From: Sulfuritalea sp.
GTDB lineage: Bacteria > Pseudomonadota > Gammaproteobacteria > Burkholderiales > Rhodocyclaceae
Assembly: GCA_016710465.1 (NCBI GenBank)
Contig: JADJVS010000014.1
Location: 496,001 to 560,000, forward strand
DNA: 64,000 nt
Reading direction: 5' to 3'
The position numbers and the translations under genes are program-made. The notes beneath the pieces are model-generated. The model saw nothing but the letters and a program-made list of their open reading frames with translations, did no database searches and was not told the origin of the DNA. This document shows positions 21,191 through 28,627 of the stretch, one piece after another. Position 1 is the first letter of the stretch. Each line of letters starts with the position of its first letter.

Positions 21191-22717
21191 ATGAACGCCA
21201 ATCTGTATTCCCTGCTCGCAGCGCATTTTCCCGGCGATCCCCACGCCCCCTGCCTGATCCTTCCCGACGGCCGCGTCTGGACTTACGGCGATATCGAGCG
21301 CGCCTCGGCGCGCATGGCCAACATGATCGTGGCACTGGGCCTGAAGCCGGGCGACCGCCTTGCCGCGCAGGTGGAAAAGACGCCCGAGGCGCTGGTGCTC
21401 TACCTCGCTTCCCTGCGCGCCGGCACCGTCTTCCTGCCGCTCAACCCGGCCTACCAGCGCCAGGAGCTGGAGCACTTTCTCCAGGATGCGACGCCGGGGC
21501 TGTTCGTCTGCCGGCCGCCGATGCGCGCGCTGGCCGACGAGCTGGCCGCCGCTGCCGGCGTGGCGCAGGTGTTGGAGCTCGACGATGCCGGCCGCGGTTC
21601 GCTGATTGATGCCGCCGCGCCACACGCGGACGAATTCGCCACGCTGCCGCGCGAGAAGAGCGACCTCGCCGCCATCCTCTACACCTCGGGCACCACCGGG
21701 CGCTCCAAGGGCGCGATGCTGTCGCATGGCAACCTCGCGCACAACGCGCGAACCCTGCACGAGTACTGGCATTTCCAGACCGGCGACGTGTTGCTGCACA
21801 TGCTGCCGACCTTTCATGTGCATGGCCTGTTCGTCGCCTGCCACTGCGCCCTGCTCAACGGTTCGGCGATGTTCTTCGAGCCGAAATTCGACGCCGCGCG
21901 CGCCATGAACTTGCTGCCGCAGTCGACGGTGATGATGGGCGTGCCCACCTACTATGTGCGCCTGCTGCTCGACCCCGGGTTCACGCGCGACACCTGCCGG
22001 CGGATGCGCCTGTTCATTTCCGGCTCGGCGCCGCTGCTCAGGGAAACCTTCGACGAGTTCAAGTCGCGCACCGGCCACACCATTCTCGAACGCTACGGCA
22101 TGACCGAGGGCGGCATGTTCACTTCCAATCCCTACGATGGCGAACGACGCGGCGGCACGGTGGGCTTTCCGCTGCCGGGGACGGCGATCCGCATAGTCGG
22201 CGCTGGCGGCACGCCGGCCAAGACAGGCGAGGTCGGCGGCATCCAGGTCAAGGGCGAGAATGTTTTCCTGGGCTACTGGGGCATGCCGGAAAAGACGCGC
22301 GAGGAATTCACCGCCGACGGTTTCTTCAAGACCGGCGACATGGGCAGTTGGGATACCGAGTACTACATTACCATCAGCGGCCGCTCCAAGGATCTGGTGA
22401 TCACCGGCGGCCTCAACGTCTATCCGAAGGAGATCGAGGAGCTGATCGACGCCTTGCCCGGCGTCGCCGAATCGGCGGTGATCGGCCTGCCGCATCCGGA
22501 TTTCGGCGAGGCGGTGACGGCGGTGGTGGTGTGGCAGAAGAACGCCGAAGGCAAGGCGCTGAGCGAGGACGGCATCATCGCCGCGGTCAAGGACCGGCTG
22601 GCGAATTTCAAGGTGCCGAAGTGGGTGTACCTGGTCGACGAGCTGCCGCGCAATGCCATGGGCAAGGTGCAGAAGAACCTGCTGCGCCAGGAGTATTCGG
22701 CGCGACCGAGCCGCTGA
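21191..22717 (+). CDS. matB: Malonyl-CoA synthetase-type acyl-CoA ligase
   Basis: A 508-residue ANL-family ligase. The ATP loop is ILYTSGTTGRSKGAMLSHGN, the A5 motif is ERYGMTEGGMFTSNPYDGER, and the hinge region is KTGDMGSWDTEYYITISGRS. The C-terminal catalytic lysine lies in RNAMGKVQK. MLPTFHVHGLF and ERYGMTE are the same motifs seen in MatB malonyl-CoA synthetases. With decarboxylase and TRAP genes in the same run, malonate activation is the best call. A dispersed-motif copy encodes VGAGGTP. Confidence 0.88.
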   Translation: MNANLYSLLAAHFPGDPHAPCLILPDGRVWTYGDIERASARMANMIVALGLKPGDRLAAQVEKTPEALVLYLASLRAGTVFLPLNPAYQRQELEHFLQDATPGLFVCRPPMRALADELAAAAGVAQVLELDDAGRGSLIDAAAPHADEFATLPREKSDLAAILYTSGTTGRSKGAMLSHGNLAHNARTLHEYWHFQTGDVLLHMLPTFHVHGLFVACHCALLNGSAMFFEPKFDAARAMNLLPQSTVMMGVPTYYVRLLLDPGFTRDTCRRMRLFISGSAPLLRETFDEFKSRTGHTILERYGMTEGGMFTSNPYDGERRGGTVGFPLPGTAIRIVGAGGTPAKTGEVGGIQVKGENVFLGYWGMPEKTREEFTADGFFKTGDMGSWDTEYYITISGRSKDLVITGGLNVYPKEIEELIDALPGVAESAVIGLPHPDFGEAVTAVVVWQKNAEGKALSEDGIIAAVKDRLANFKVPKWVYLVDELPRNAMGKVQKNLLRQEYSARPSR

Positions 22718-22755
22718 GGCCGGCATTCCGGACTGGACGACGTATCGATTGCACT

Positions 22756-22788
22756 TTACAATTGCACGAACATTTCGTGGAATTGTAA
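22756..22788. promoter_or_regulatory. Long inverted repeat ahead of DUF4143 ATPase gene
   Basis: Arms TTACAATTGCACGAA (22756-22770) and TTCGTGGAATTGTAA (22774-22788) pair with one mismatch around a 3-nt spacer. The right arm ends 4 nt before the ATG, so it also covers the ribosome binding region. A comparable CAATT-containing inverted repeat precedes the paralogue at 59592. Candidate autoregulatory site. Confidence 0.6.
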
Positions 22789-22792
22789 GAAC

Positions 22793-23947
22793 ATGATTCC
22801 CCGCGCCGCCGCACCCCTGCTCGACGAAATCCGTTCCGGCTACCCGGTGATTACCCTCACCGGGCCGCGCCAGTCGGGCAAGACCACGCTGGCCCGCGCC
22901 GCTTTTTCCGACAAGCCCTACGTCTCGCTGGAAACGCCGGACGAACGCGAATTCGCCGCCAGCGATCCGCGTGGTTTCCTGGCGCGCTGGAAGGACGGCG
23001 CGATCATCGACGAAGTGCAGCACGTGCCGGCCTTACTGTCCTGGATTCAGTCCGAGGTCGATGCCGCCGGCACCATGGGCCGCTACATTCTCACCGGCTC
23101 GCAGAATTTTTCCTTGATGGCGCATATCGCCCAGAGCCTCGCCGGACGCTCCGCGCTGGTGCAGTTGCTGCCGCTTTCCATCGCCGAACTCAATGCGGCC
23201 GGACAACTGCCGCCCGACACGGATTCCATGTTGCTGCGGGGCGGTTATCCGGCCCTGTACGCGCGGGCGCTCAACCCGGCGCGGTGGCTGGCCGACTACA
23301 CCATGTCCTACCTGGAACGCGACGTTCGGCAGATCACCCAGGTGCATGACCTGGCCGCGTTCCAGCGCTTCCTGCGGCTGTGTGCCGGGCGAACCGGCCA
23401 ACTGCTCAATCTGGCCAACCTGGCGCAGGAAGCCGGCGTCGCGCAGAGCACCGCGCGCGCCTGGCTGTCGGTTCTGGAAGCCAGCTACATCGTCCACCTT
23501 CTGCCGCCTCATCACCGCAACCTGGGAAAACGGGTGGTGAAGGCCCCCAAGCTGTATTTCGTTGACGCCGCCCTGGCTGCCTCGCTGATGGGCATACAAA
23601 CCGCCGCGCAGATTGCCATCCATCCCCTGCGCGGCGCCCTTTTTGAAACACTGATCGTCGGCGAATTTCTCAAGGCCCGCTTCAATTCCGGCTACCCTTC
23701 CAACCTCTACTTCTGGCGCGACAACGTGGGCCTGGAAGTCGACCTGCTGATCGACGAACCGGAAGGTTTGCGCCCGGTCGAGATCAAGTCGTCGGCCACC
23801 GTCACCGAGGACTTGTTCAAGGGTTTGCACAAATGGATCGCGGCAGCGGGCACGGCGGCCCGACATCCCCGCCTGGTCTGCGCCGGACCGGACCGTTACA
23901 CTCGCTCGGGCATCGAAGTAAGACCTTGGCAGGAGGCCACCGAATGA
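22793..23947 (+). CDS. AAA ATPase with DUF4143 domain
   Basis: A 384-residue AAA_14/DUF4143 protein. Walker A is GPRQSGKTT, Walker B is AIIDEVQH, and the sensor is ILTGSQNF. A winged-helix region and the C-terminal DUF4143 domain follow, which carries the nuclease-like pattern LEVDLLID...PVEIKSS. Such proteins are common, often horizontally acquired, and their function is not established. There is no Shine-Dalgarno; a long inverted repeat lies immediately upstream. A similar gene lies at 58408-59592. Confidence 0.92.
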   Translation: MIPRAAAPLLDEIRSGYPVITLTGPRQSGKTTLARAAFSDKPYVSLETPDEREFAASDPRGFLARWKDGAIIDEVQHVPALLSWIQSEVDAAGTMGRYILTGSQNFSLMAHIAQSLAGRSALVQLLPLSIAELNAAGQLPPDTDSMLLRGGYPALYARALNPARWLADYTMSYLERDVRQITQVHDLAAFQRFLRLCAGRTGQLLNLANLAQEAGVAQSTARAWLSVLEASYIVHLLPPHHRNLGKRVVKAPKLYFVDAALAASLMGIQTAAQIAIHPLRGALFETLIVGEFLKARFNSGYPSNLYFWRDNVGLEVDLLIDEPEGLRPVEIKSSATVTEDLFKGLHKWIAAAGTAARHPRLVCAGPDRYTRSGIEVRPWQEATE

Positions 23948-24009
23948 AACGTATTACCGTCGAACCATTGCGCTCTACGGCCCCTGTTGCGCGCGGGCCG
24001 TCATGCTGA
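23944..24009 (+). CDS. Possible 21-residue coupling peptide
   Basis: A short frame (MKRITVEPLRSTAPVARGPS, then Cys-stop) has a strong AGGAGG ahead of its ATG, overlaps the ATPase stop by 4 nt, and stops inside the first codons of the acyltransferase gene. That gene has no Shine-Dalgarno of its own, so ribosomes finishing this peptide may reinitiate there. No homology recognised. Confidence 0.3.
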   Translation: MKRITVEPLRSTAPVARGPSC

Positions 24010-24905
24010 ACTTCCTGCCGGGGCCGCTGCTGGGGCTCATCGCCTTCCTTCTGCTGCTGCTCAATATCCTCATATGGGTGCCGCTGCTGCTGGCCTTTGC
24101 CATCGTCAGGCTGATCCTGCCCTTCAAGGCGGTGCGCCTGGCCATCGACCCGCTGCTGCTGCGCATCGCCGAAGCCTGGATCGCGGGCAACAGCGGCTGG
24201 ATGATCCTCACCCAGCGCATGGACTGGGACGTGCAGGGCGTCGCCGGACTGGATCCGTGCGGCTGGTACCTGGTCAACAGCAACCACCAGACCTGGGCCG
24301 ACATCTTCGTCCTCCAGCACATCTTCAACCGCCGCATCCCGCTGCTCAAGTTCTTCATCAAGGACCAGCTCAAGTGGGTGCCGATCATGGGCCTGGCCTG
24401 GTGGGCGCTGGATTTTCCCTTCATGCGCCGGCATTCCGAGGACTACCTCAGGCGGCACCCCGAGATGCGCGGCAAGGACCAGGAGGCGACGCGCAAAGCC
24501 TGCGAAAAATTCGCCCTGATACCGACCAGCGTGATGAACTTCCTCGAAGGCACGCGCTTCACGCCGGCCAAGCACGCGAAGCAGCAATCGCCCTACCGCC
24601 ACCTGCTCAAGCCCAAGGCCGGCGGCATCGCCTTGGCGCTCAACGCCATGGGCGACAAGTTCCGCGCCATCCTCGATGTCACCATCGTCTATCCCGACGG
24701 TGCGCCCGGCTTCCGCGATTTCCTTTGCGGGCGCATGCGCCGCGTCATCGTCCGCGTGCAGCGCCTGCCGGTGCCCGGTCAGTTGATGCAGGGCGACTAT
24801 GCGGCTGACCCGGCGGTGCGCGAGGCCTTCGGCGAATGGGTCAAGCAGCTTTGGCGCGACAAGGATGCGCAGATCGCCGGCCTGTTGGCGGCGACAGCGC
24901 GCTAA
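24003..24905 (+). CDS. Lysophospholipid acyltransferase family protein, YihG-like
   Basis: A 300-residue membrane acyltransferase. An N-terminal hydrophobic hairpin (residues 5-40) precedes the PlsC domain with the catalytic NHxxxxD motif in NSNHQTWADIFVLQ. The glycerophosphate-binding motif FLEGTRFT and the late VTIVYPDG follow. The sequence is closest in style to YihG/AGPAT proteins that add an acyl chain to lysophosphatidate. The start has no ribosome binding site of its own. Confidence 0.9.
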   Translation: MLNFLPGPLLGLIAFLLLLLNILIWVPLLLAFAIVRLILPFKAVRLAIDPLLLRIAEAWIAGNSGWMILTQRMDWDVQGVAGLDPCGWYLVNSNHQTWADIFVLQHIFNRRIPLLKFFIKDQLKWVPIMGLAWWALDFPFMRRHSEDYLRRHPEMRGKDQEATRKACEKFALIPTSVMNFLEGTRFTPAKHAKQQSPYRHLLKPKAGGIALALNAMGDKFRAILDVTIVYPDGAPGFRDFLCGRMRRVIVRVQRLPVPGQLMQGDYAADPAVREAFGEWVKQLWRDKDAQIAGLLAATAR

Positions 24906-24998
24906 GCGTTCTTGTCGTGTTGCGGCTGCGCGCCTGAACGGAGTGGCCCCGATAACCAGGCGCCGGCTACAAGCCTCGCCTTTCTCGATACTTCGTCC

Positions 24999-25268
24999 TC
25001 AACCCGTCTTTTGAGCGCCGAACTTGAGTTCGCCGTTGGGGCTGATTGCCAAGTCCAGCTTATACCAGTTGAATTCCAGAATTTGTCCGGACTGGTTGTA
25101 GGAGAACCGCAGTTCGCCGCCGCCGCGAAATCGCAGGAAATGCGATACCGAGTTGGCGATGTTGTGGATGTTGTGAGTTTCGACATCCAACAGATTGGCG
25201 ATGCTGACGGCCTTGATGCGCCCGATCGAGATTTCCCAAGAGCCATTCACCGCTTTTGCAATTGTCAC
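24999..25268 (-). CDS. Orphan small protein downstream of IHF-like gene
   Basis: An 89-residue frame starting with GTG, overlapping the stop of the IHF-like gene (GTGA). It contains LLDVETHNIHNIANSVSHF and strand-rich segments (GELRFSYNQSGQILEFNWYK), so a small beta fold is plausible. No family recognised. The overlap and ordinary-looking composition argue that it is translated with the gene before it, as the last member of the cysteine-array operon. Confidence 0.55.
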   Translation of the reverse strand: MTIAKAVNGSWEISIGRIKAVSIANLLDVETHNIHNIANSVSHFLRFRGGGELRFSYNQSGQILEFNWYKLDLAISPNGELKFGAQKTG

Positions 25269-25717
25269 GCGGACACCCTTGTCAAAGCATTTGCATTTTC
25301 TTGCCGGCCCTGGTGCGGCGGGGATGTCGGCGCGGCACCGACGGATCGGGCATCGGCCGCCAATGATGCGTTCAGCCCACGACGAAACTCTCCACTCATC
25401 TTGAAATGGGGAACGAATTTCGCATCGACGATAACCTGCGCTCCCGTACCGGGATTGCGCGAGATGCGCGCCCGTCGCAGGCGGCGCACGAAGCTTCCGA
25501 AGCCGCGAATCTCGACGCGACCGCCTCTGGCCACGTGCTCGGTGATCGCGGTCAAAAGCAGGCTCACAGTGAAGCGGACGTCGTCCTCCGTCAGCCCCGC
25601 GCCGCGAGCCGCGATTTGCGCGACCAGCGCCGAACGGGTCAGCGTCTTCTGCGACGGTTCTCCCGCCACAGCGCGGGCGAGCCGCTCTCCGACGGCGGTG
25701 GGCACCGGCATGATCAC
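25265..25717 (-). CDS. IHF-beta/HU-like nucleoid protein with extensions
   Basis: A 150-residue protein whose centre matches the HU/IHF fold. It has TRSALVAQIAARGAGLTEDD for the helical dimer part, VEIRGFGSFVRRLRRAR for the saddle, ISRNPGTG for the beta-arm tip with its intercalating proline, and KFVPHFKMSGEFRRGLN for the C-terminal helix, as in IhfB. It is about 50 residues longer than canonical IhfB, with extra N- and C-terminal tails. It is probably an accessory, island-encoded paralogue rather than the housekeeping subunit. It is downstream of the four cysteine-module genes. Confidence 0.85.
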   Translation of the reverse strand: MIMPVPTAVGERLARAVAGEPSQKTLTRSALVAQIAARGAGLTEDDVRFTVSLLLTAITEHVARGGRVEIRGFGSFVRRLRRARISRNPGTGAQVIVDAKFVPHFKMSGEFRRGLNASLAADARSVGAAPTSPPHQGRQENANALTRVSA

Positions 25718-25775
25718 GATGCGAGTCGCGGCGCGGCGCGGGTGTTCATGGCGGAATCGCTCCGTCGATGCCGGT

Positions 25776-25883
25776 TCATTCGAGAGGTGCCACGACTATT
25801 AGAATGGCGCAGACCAGGAGCATCAGGAATATCTCGACGACGGGGAAGGTCTCTCGGCGCGCAGGGTGTCGAACGTATTTCAC
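25776..25883 (-). CDS. Possible small single-pass membrane protein
   Basis: A GTG-started frame of 35 residues: a basic N-terminus (MKYVRHPARRETF) followed by a hydrophobic helix (VEIFLMLLVCAILIVVAPL). It lies between the array and the IHF-like gene on the same strand. No ribosome binding site is evident, so this is a weak call. Confidence 0.27.
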   Translation of the reverse strand: MKYVRHPARRETFPVVEIFLMLLVCAILIVVAPLE

Positions 25884-25950
25884 GGTGTCAAAATCGGTTA
25901 GCGCGTGAATGGGGTTGCGTGATCCGCGCGTCGGACGAGTTGTTGCCGGG

Positions 25951-26292
25951 CTATCGGTCGGGAACGCCATGCAGCAGGGGGGAAACCATGCATCGATAGC
26001 CCTTGTGCAGCCAGCAGCTACCCAGCGGCTTACCGCGACACAGGCTGGCGAGCCCAGGATGCAGCTCGCCACAGTTGCGGCAGAGCATCCCGAAAATGTC
26101 ATCGACTGTCGCGGCGGGCTCGATACACCGCGCCCAAACGGCGAACTGCCGCGCCATCGCCTCCACCTTCGTCCGCCGTGGATCATCGGCCGTCAAGGCA
26201 TCCAGCCAGTGCTGGCCAATCCCTAGGCTTGTTTCAAGATGGGTGACCTTGTCGCCAGGGGATGTATTTTTCGAGGCCGGCTGCGAGCTCAC
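25951..26292 (-). CDS. Cysteine-module protein D of tandem array
   Basis: A 113-residue member of a four-gene tandem family. The N-terminal half is helical, with HWLDALTADDPRRTK. The C-terminal half is MLCRNCGELHPGLASLCRGK followed by PLGSCWL, giving C-x2-C-x3-H-x6-C-x7-C, which looks like a metal-binding knuckle. A 20-residue tail follows. The GTG start puts the conserved Trp at residue 29, matching the paralogues. Nine nucleotides separate it from the gene upstream. No known family recognised. Confidence 0.75.
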   Translation of the reverse strand: MSSQPASKNTSPGDKVTHLETSLGIGQHWLDALTADDPRRTKVEAMARQFAVWARCIEPAATVDDIFGMLCRNCGELHPGLASLCRGKPLGSCWLHKGYRCMVSPLLHGVPDR

Positions 26293-26301
26293 GTTCGCTA
26301 C

Positions 26302-26607
26302 CTAGACCACCAAGCCAGTCAGCCAGCAGTGGCTGCTATGCTTGTCTTCCGCGCATACAGCCGCAATTCCGGGTTCAATCGTCTGGCATAGGTGGCAGAA
26401 GACGGCCTCGACCGATTCGAGAAGCTGCGGCGAGAAGTTGTCCGAACGCTGGTACCTCCCGGATACATCGATCAGACGCGACAAGGTGATTGTCGAATCG
26501 TGCTCTGGTGGGACCCCCTTGGCCCAGATGCGGCATACCCTCTCGATTGCTTGCAATCGGCCGGATTCGCCCGATGGCTGGGAAAAAAAATTCGGTTCAA
26601 TGGCCAT
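26302..26607 (-). CDS. Cysteine-module protein C of tandem array
   Basis: A 101-residue paralogue and the most diverged of the four. The module is VFCHLCQTIEPGIAAVCAED then KHSSHCWLTG: the histidine of the other copies is a glutamate here and the last spacing is one residue longer (C-x2-C-x3-E-x6-C-x8-C), with two extra histidines just before the final cysteine. FSPQLLESVE matches the helix seen before the module in the array. The start at 26607 puts Trp at residue 28; a TTG at 26646 is possible but would overlap gene B. Confidence 0.72.
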   Translation of the reverse strand: MAIEPNFFSQPSGESGRLQAIERVCRIWAKGVPPEHDSTITLSRLIDVSGRYQRSDNFSPQLLESVEAVFCHLCQTIEPGIAAVCAEDKHSSHCWLTGLVV

Positions 26608-26614
26608 GGCAGAC

Positions 26615-26935
26615 TCAGCTTTGGCGAGCGCCGGCCAGCAATCCAAGCAGCCAGCAATTTTTCAACTCCCTTGATGTGCAGCCAGCGGCGAGATCGGAAT
26701 GAATCTCCGTGCACGAAGCGCAGAACATCGAAACGGCGCGTGTCATGCTATTGGGAGATATGTCGCCGGTCGCGAGCAGAGGTTCGACGAACAGCAGGGT
26801 TGACAAGACGCCACCGCGTCGCGGGTCATCGACCGGGATATGTTGTAGCCAGGTTTTGTTCACGTGAATGACGGCCTTGAGCAAAAAATGGCTTCGACGC
26901 GGACTGATATGCGTGGCTGGCGCGAAGGAGTTCAT
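26615..26935 (-). CDS. Cysteine-module protein B of tandem array
   Basis: A 106-residue paralogue. KTWLQHIPVDDPRR matches the HWLDALTADDPRR segment of protein D. The module is MFCASCTEIHSDLAAGC then TSRELKNCWLLG (C-x2-C-x3-H-x6-C-x7-C). The helix before it is ISPNSMTRAVS. There is no strong ribosome binding site at the ATG; translation may be coupled to gene A, which ends 21 nt upstream. Confidence 0.75.
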   Translation of the reverse strand: MNSFAPATHISPRRSHFLLKAVIHVNKTWLQHIPVDDPRRGGVLSTLLFVEPLLATGDISPNSMTRAVSMFCASCTEIHSDLAAGCTSRELKNCWLLGLLAGARQS

Positions 26936-26956
26936 GGCAATCAGTGCACCGCCGTT

Positions 26957-27280
26957 TCAACGGCGCGCGGCCGAGGCCGGCGCCGGATCGGATTCGGCCA
27001 GTAGAAAGCACTCGCCCAGGGGCCTTCCGGGACATATGGCCGCAAGCCCAGGGTGCACCTTGCGACAGTTCACGCAGAACATGGTGCGTACGGTGGTCAG
27101 GGTTTCCGGTGAATAGTCTTCGGCGATCAGCCGACCGCCGATGAACTGCCGCATTTGGGCAATGTTCCGCTGCTGCACGCTTTCCGGCGCGGCCTGGTTC
27201 CACCAACCCAGGCCCACCCGCAGGGCAGCCGTCAGAGTGGATCTGCCCGACGCGCCGTCGTCGTATGCAACATGAGTCAT
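26957..27280 (-). CDS. Cysteine-module protein A, first gene of tandem array
   Basis: A 107-residue protein, first in the operon, with a good AAGGAG 7 nt before the ATG at 27280. The conserved parts are GLGWWNQ, the helix YSPETLTTVRT, and the module MFCVNCRKVHPGLAAICPGR then PLGECFLL (C-x2-C-x3-H-x6-C-x7-C). It ends in a Ser/Ala/Arg tail. The whole set reads as a zinc- or iron-binding mini-domain with a helical adaptor; activity unknown. It is divergent from an OmpR-type regulator. Confidence 0.8.
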   Translation of the reverse strand: MTHVAYDDGASGRSTLTAALRVGLGWWNQAAPESVQQRNIAQMRQFIGGRLIAEDYSPETLTTVRTMFCVNCRKVHPGLAAICPGRPLGECFLLAESDPAPASAARR

Positions 27281-27363
27281 GTCGATGCTCCTTGAAACAA
27301 GTTTGCTCGGAGAATGCTTGCGGACCACTGTATGCGTTGCAGGTCGATGGCAAGTAAAGAATT

Positions 27364-27392
27364 GTCAAAGCAACTGGCTTGACACAGGTCAA
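27364..27392. promoter_or_regulatory. GTCAA/TTGAC half-site cluster between array and regulator
   Basis: Three copies of the same pentamer lie within 29 nt: GTCAA at 27364-27368, TTGAC at 27379-27383 and GTCAA at 27388-27392. The last two form a perfect palindrome with a 4-nt spacer. They lie in the 178-nt gap between gene A and the divergent response regulator and are a candidate binding site for it. TGTCAA at 27363-27368 also reads TTGACA, a -35 box, toward the array. Confidence 0.45.
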
Positions 27393-27458
27393 TTGCGGGA
27401 AGCTTTTCAAGCGACGGTACTGCCGAACCGGTGATCCTTGCGATAAGCTTCCGCCGAA

Positions 27459-28172
27459 ATGAACAAGCCACTGCCGAAAGTCGCGATACTCGAAGATGAT
27501 CCGGACTGCCGCACATTGTTGCGCTACATGTTGGGTTTCGAGCACGATGTCTACTTTGCGCAGTGCGGAGCCGATTTGTTGAAGCGGGTTGACTGCGGTT
27601 CGGTCGATGTGGTGCTCCTCGATATTCAATTGCCTCGTGAAGACGGGTTTTCAATCGCCCGCGCGATTCGCCGCGCGTCCCGGGTTCCGATCGTGTTTGT
27701 TTCCGCGCTGGATGCCGATGATGCAGTTGTCAAGGGTCTCAACATCGGCGGTGACGACTACGTCACCAAGCCGTTTTCGCAAGCTGTCCTGACTGCCCGA
27801 ATCCGCAATCTGTTGCGTCGGGAGCCAGATTCGACGCAACCGCCATCGGCGCATGTACGTGTTGGCGGGTTCCGTCTTGACCTTGATCGATCGGTGCTAA
27901 TCGATGACAAAGGCAGAGCATTGCCTTTGACTGAAATGGAGGCCCGAGTGCTCGCCCTTCTGATGCAGAATGGGGGGGTGCCCGTTACTCGCGACGACCT
28001 TTATCGAAGCATCCATGGCCGTGACTGGGACAGGATGAGTCGTGAAATTGACGTGCATGTCTCGAATTTGCGAAGGAAACTTGAATTGACCTTTGGACTC
28101 GTCGACGCGCTACGTCATGTTCGTGGCACCGGTTACCGCCTGTGCCTGACGACTTTCGGCGCGGAAATTTGA
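27459..28172 (+). CDS. OmpR-family response regulator, orphan
   Basis: A 237-residue regulator. The receiver domain (residues 6-118) has the acidic pair D13/D14, the phospho-acceptor D55 in VVLLDIQLP, and the lysine in VTKPFS. The winged-helix output domain (about 130-230) ends with RHVRGTGYRLC, the OmpR/PhoB signature. No histidine kinase is adjacent on this strand; the closest is the MASE1 kinase at 28882-31599 on the other strand. It is divergent from the cysteine array, its most likely target. Confidence 0.93.
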   Translation: MNKPLPKVAILEDDPDCRTLLRYMLGFEHDVYFAQCGADLLKRVDCGSVDVVLLDIQLPREDGFSIARAIRRASRVPIVFVSALDADDAVVKGLNIGGDDYVTKPFSQAVLTARIRNLLRREPDSTQPPSAHVRVGGFRLDLDRSVLIDDKGRALPLTEMEARVLALLMQNGGVPVTRDDLYRSIHGRDWDRMSREIDVHVSNLRRKLELTFGLVDALRHVRGTGYRLCLTTFGAEI

Positions 28173-28311
28173 CCCGGCCCGCGGCGATCCATGCGCCGCT
28201 CCCGGCTTTACAAATCTTCATCAAGTCGCTGAGCGTCACTCGTATCCTCGCTGTCCAACAAATGTCGGTCGCATGTTGCGACGAAGCGGCGGACTCAATG
28301 CGAGGACATTC

Positions 28312-28473
28312 TTGAAAGCGAAGCGGCGGGAAGAACCTGGGCTGACGTTGATTGAACTTCTGATGGTGCTCGTGGTTATTGGCGTGATGGTGGCGATTGC
28401 GATTCCACAGTTCGCGGAACACAGCAAGAAGGCCGCCGACAAATGCGTCCAGACCGACCCAAGAACCTGTTGA
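28312..28473 (+). CDS. Mini type IV pilin-like protein
   Basis: A 53-residue frame with a perfect prepilin signature: a short basic leader, then G then LTLIELLMVLVVIGVMVAI, including the glutamate at +5. After the helix only about 20 residues remain, ending KCVQTDPRTC. The preferred start is TTG 28312, with GAGG 6 nt upstream and a 10-residue leader; ATG 28273 is in frame but has no ribosome binding site. Normal pilins continue for 80-130 more residues, so this is either a decayed gene or a minimal pilin with a C-terminal disulfide. Confidence 0.6.
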   Translation: MKAKRREEPGLTLIELLMVLVVIGVMVAIAIPQFAEHSKKAADKCVQTDPRTC

Positions 28474-28627
28474 CCCAGGAGCAGGCGGTGACCCAGGAAC
28501 GATATGGCCAGGCACGTGCAGGCCTGTATCCGGATTGCCTACTTCACACCAGGTGGATTTCACTGCCCGGAAACCTGGCTTTCGGCATTCAAACCAGCAA
28601 TCAGATCGTGTTCAAGGAGAAGCAGGC

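Noticed and set aside
19757..23023. A 1000-codon open frame opposite the DctM, MatB and ATPase genes
   Set aside because: Same shadow effect: it spans three well-supported genes and an intergenic gap and shows a His/Gln/Gly/Asp-rich translation with no motif.
25951..27280. Cysteine array as metallothioneins or ferredoxins
   Set aside because: Only four conserved cysteines per protein with one His or Glu, too few for metallothionein and wrongly spaced for a ferredoxin; a zinc-knuckle-like reading fits better.
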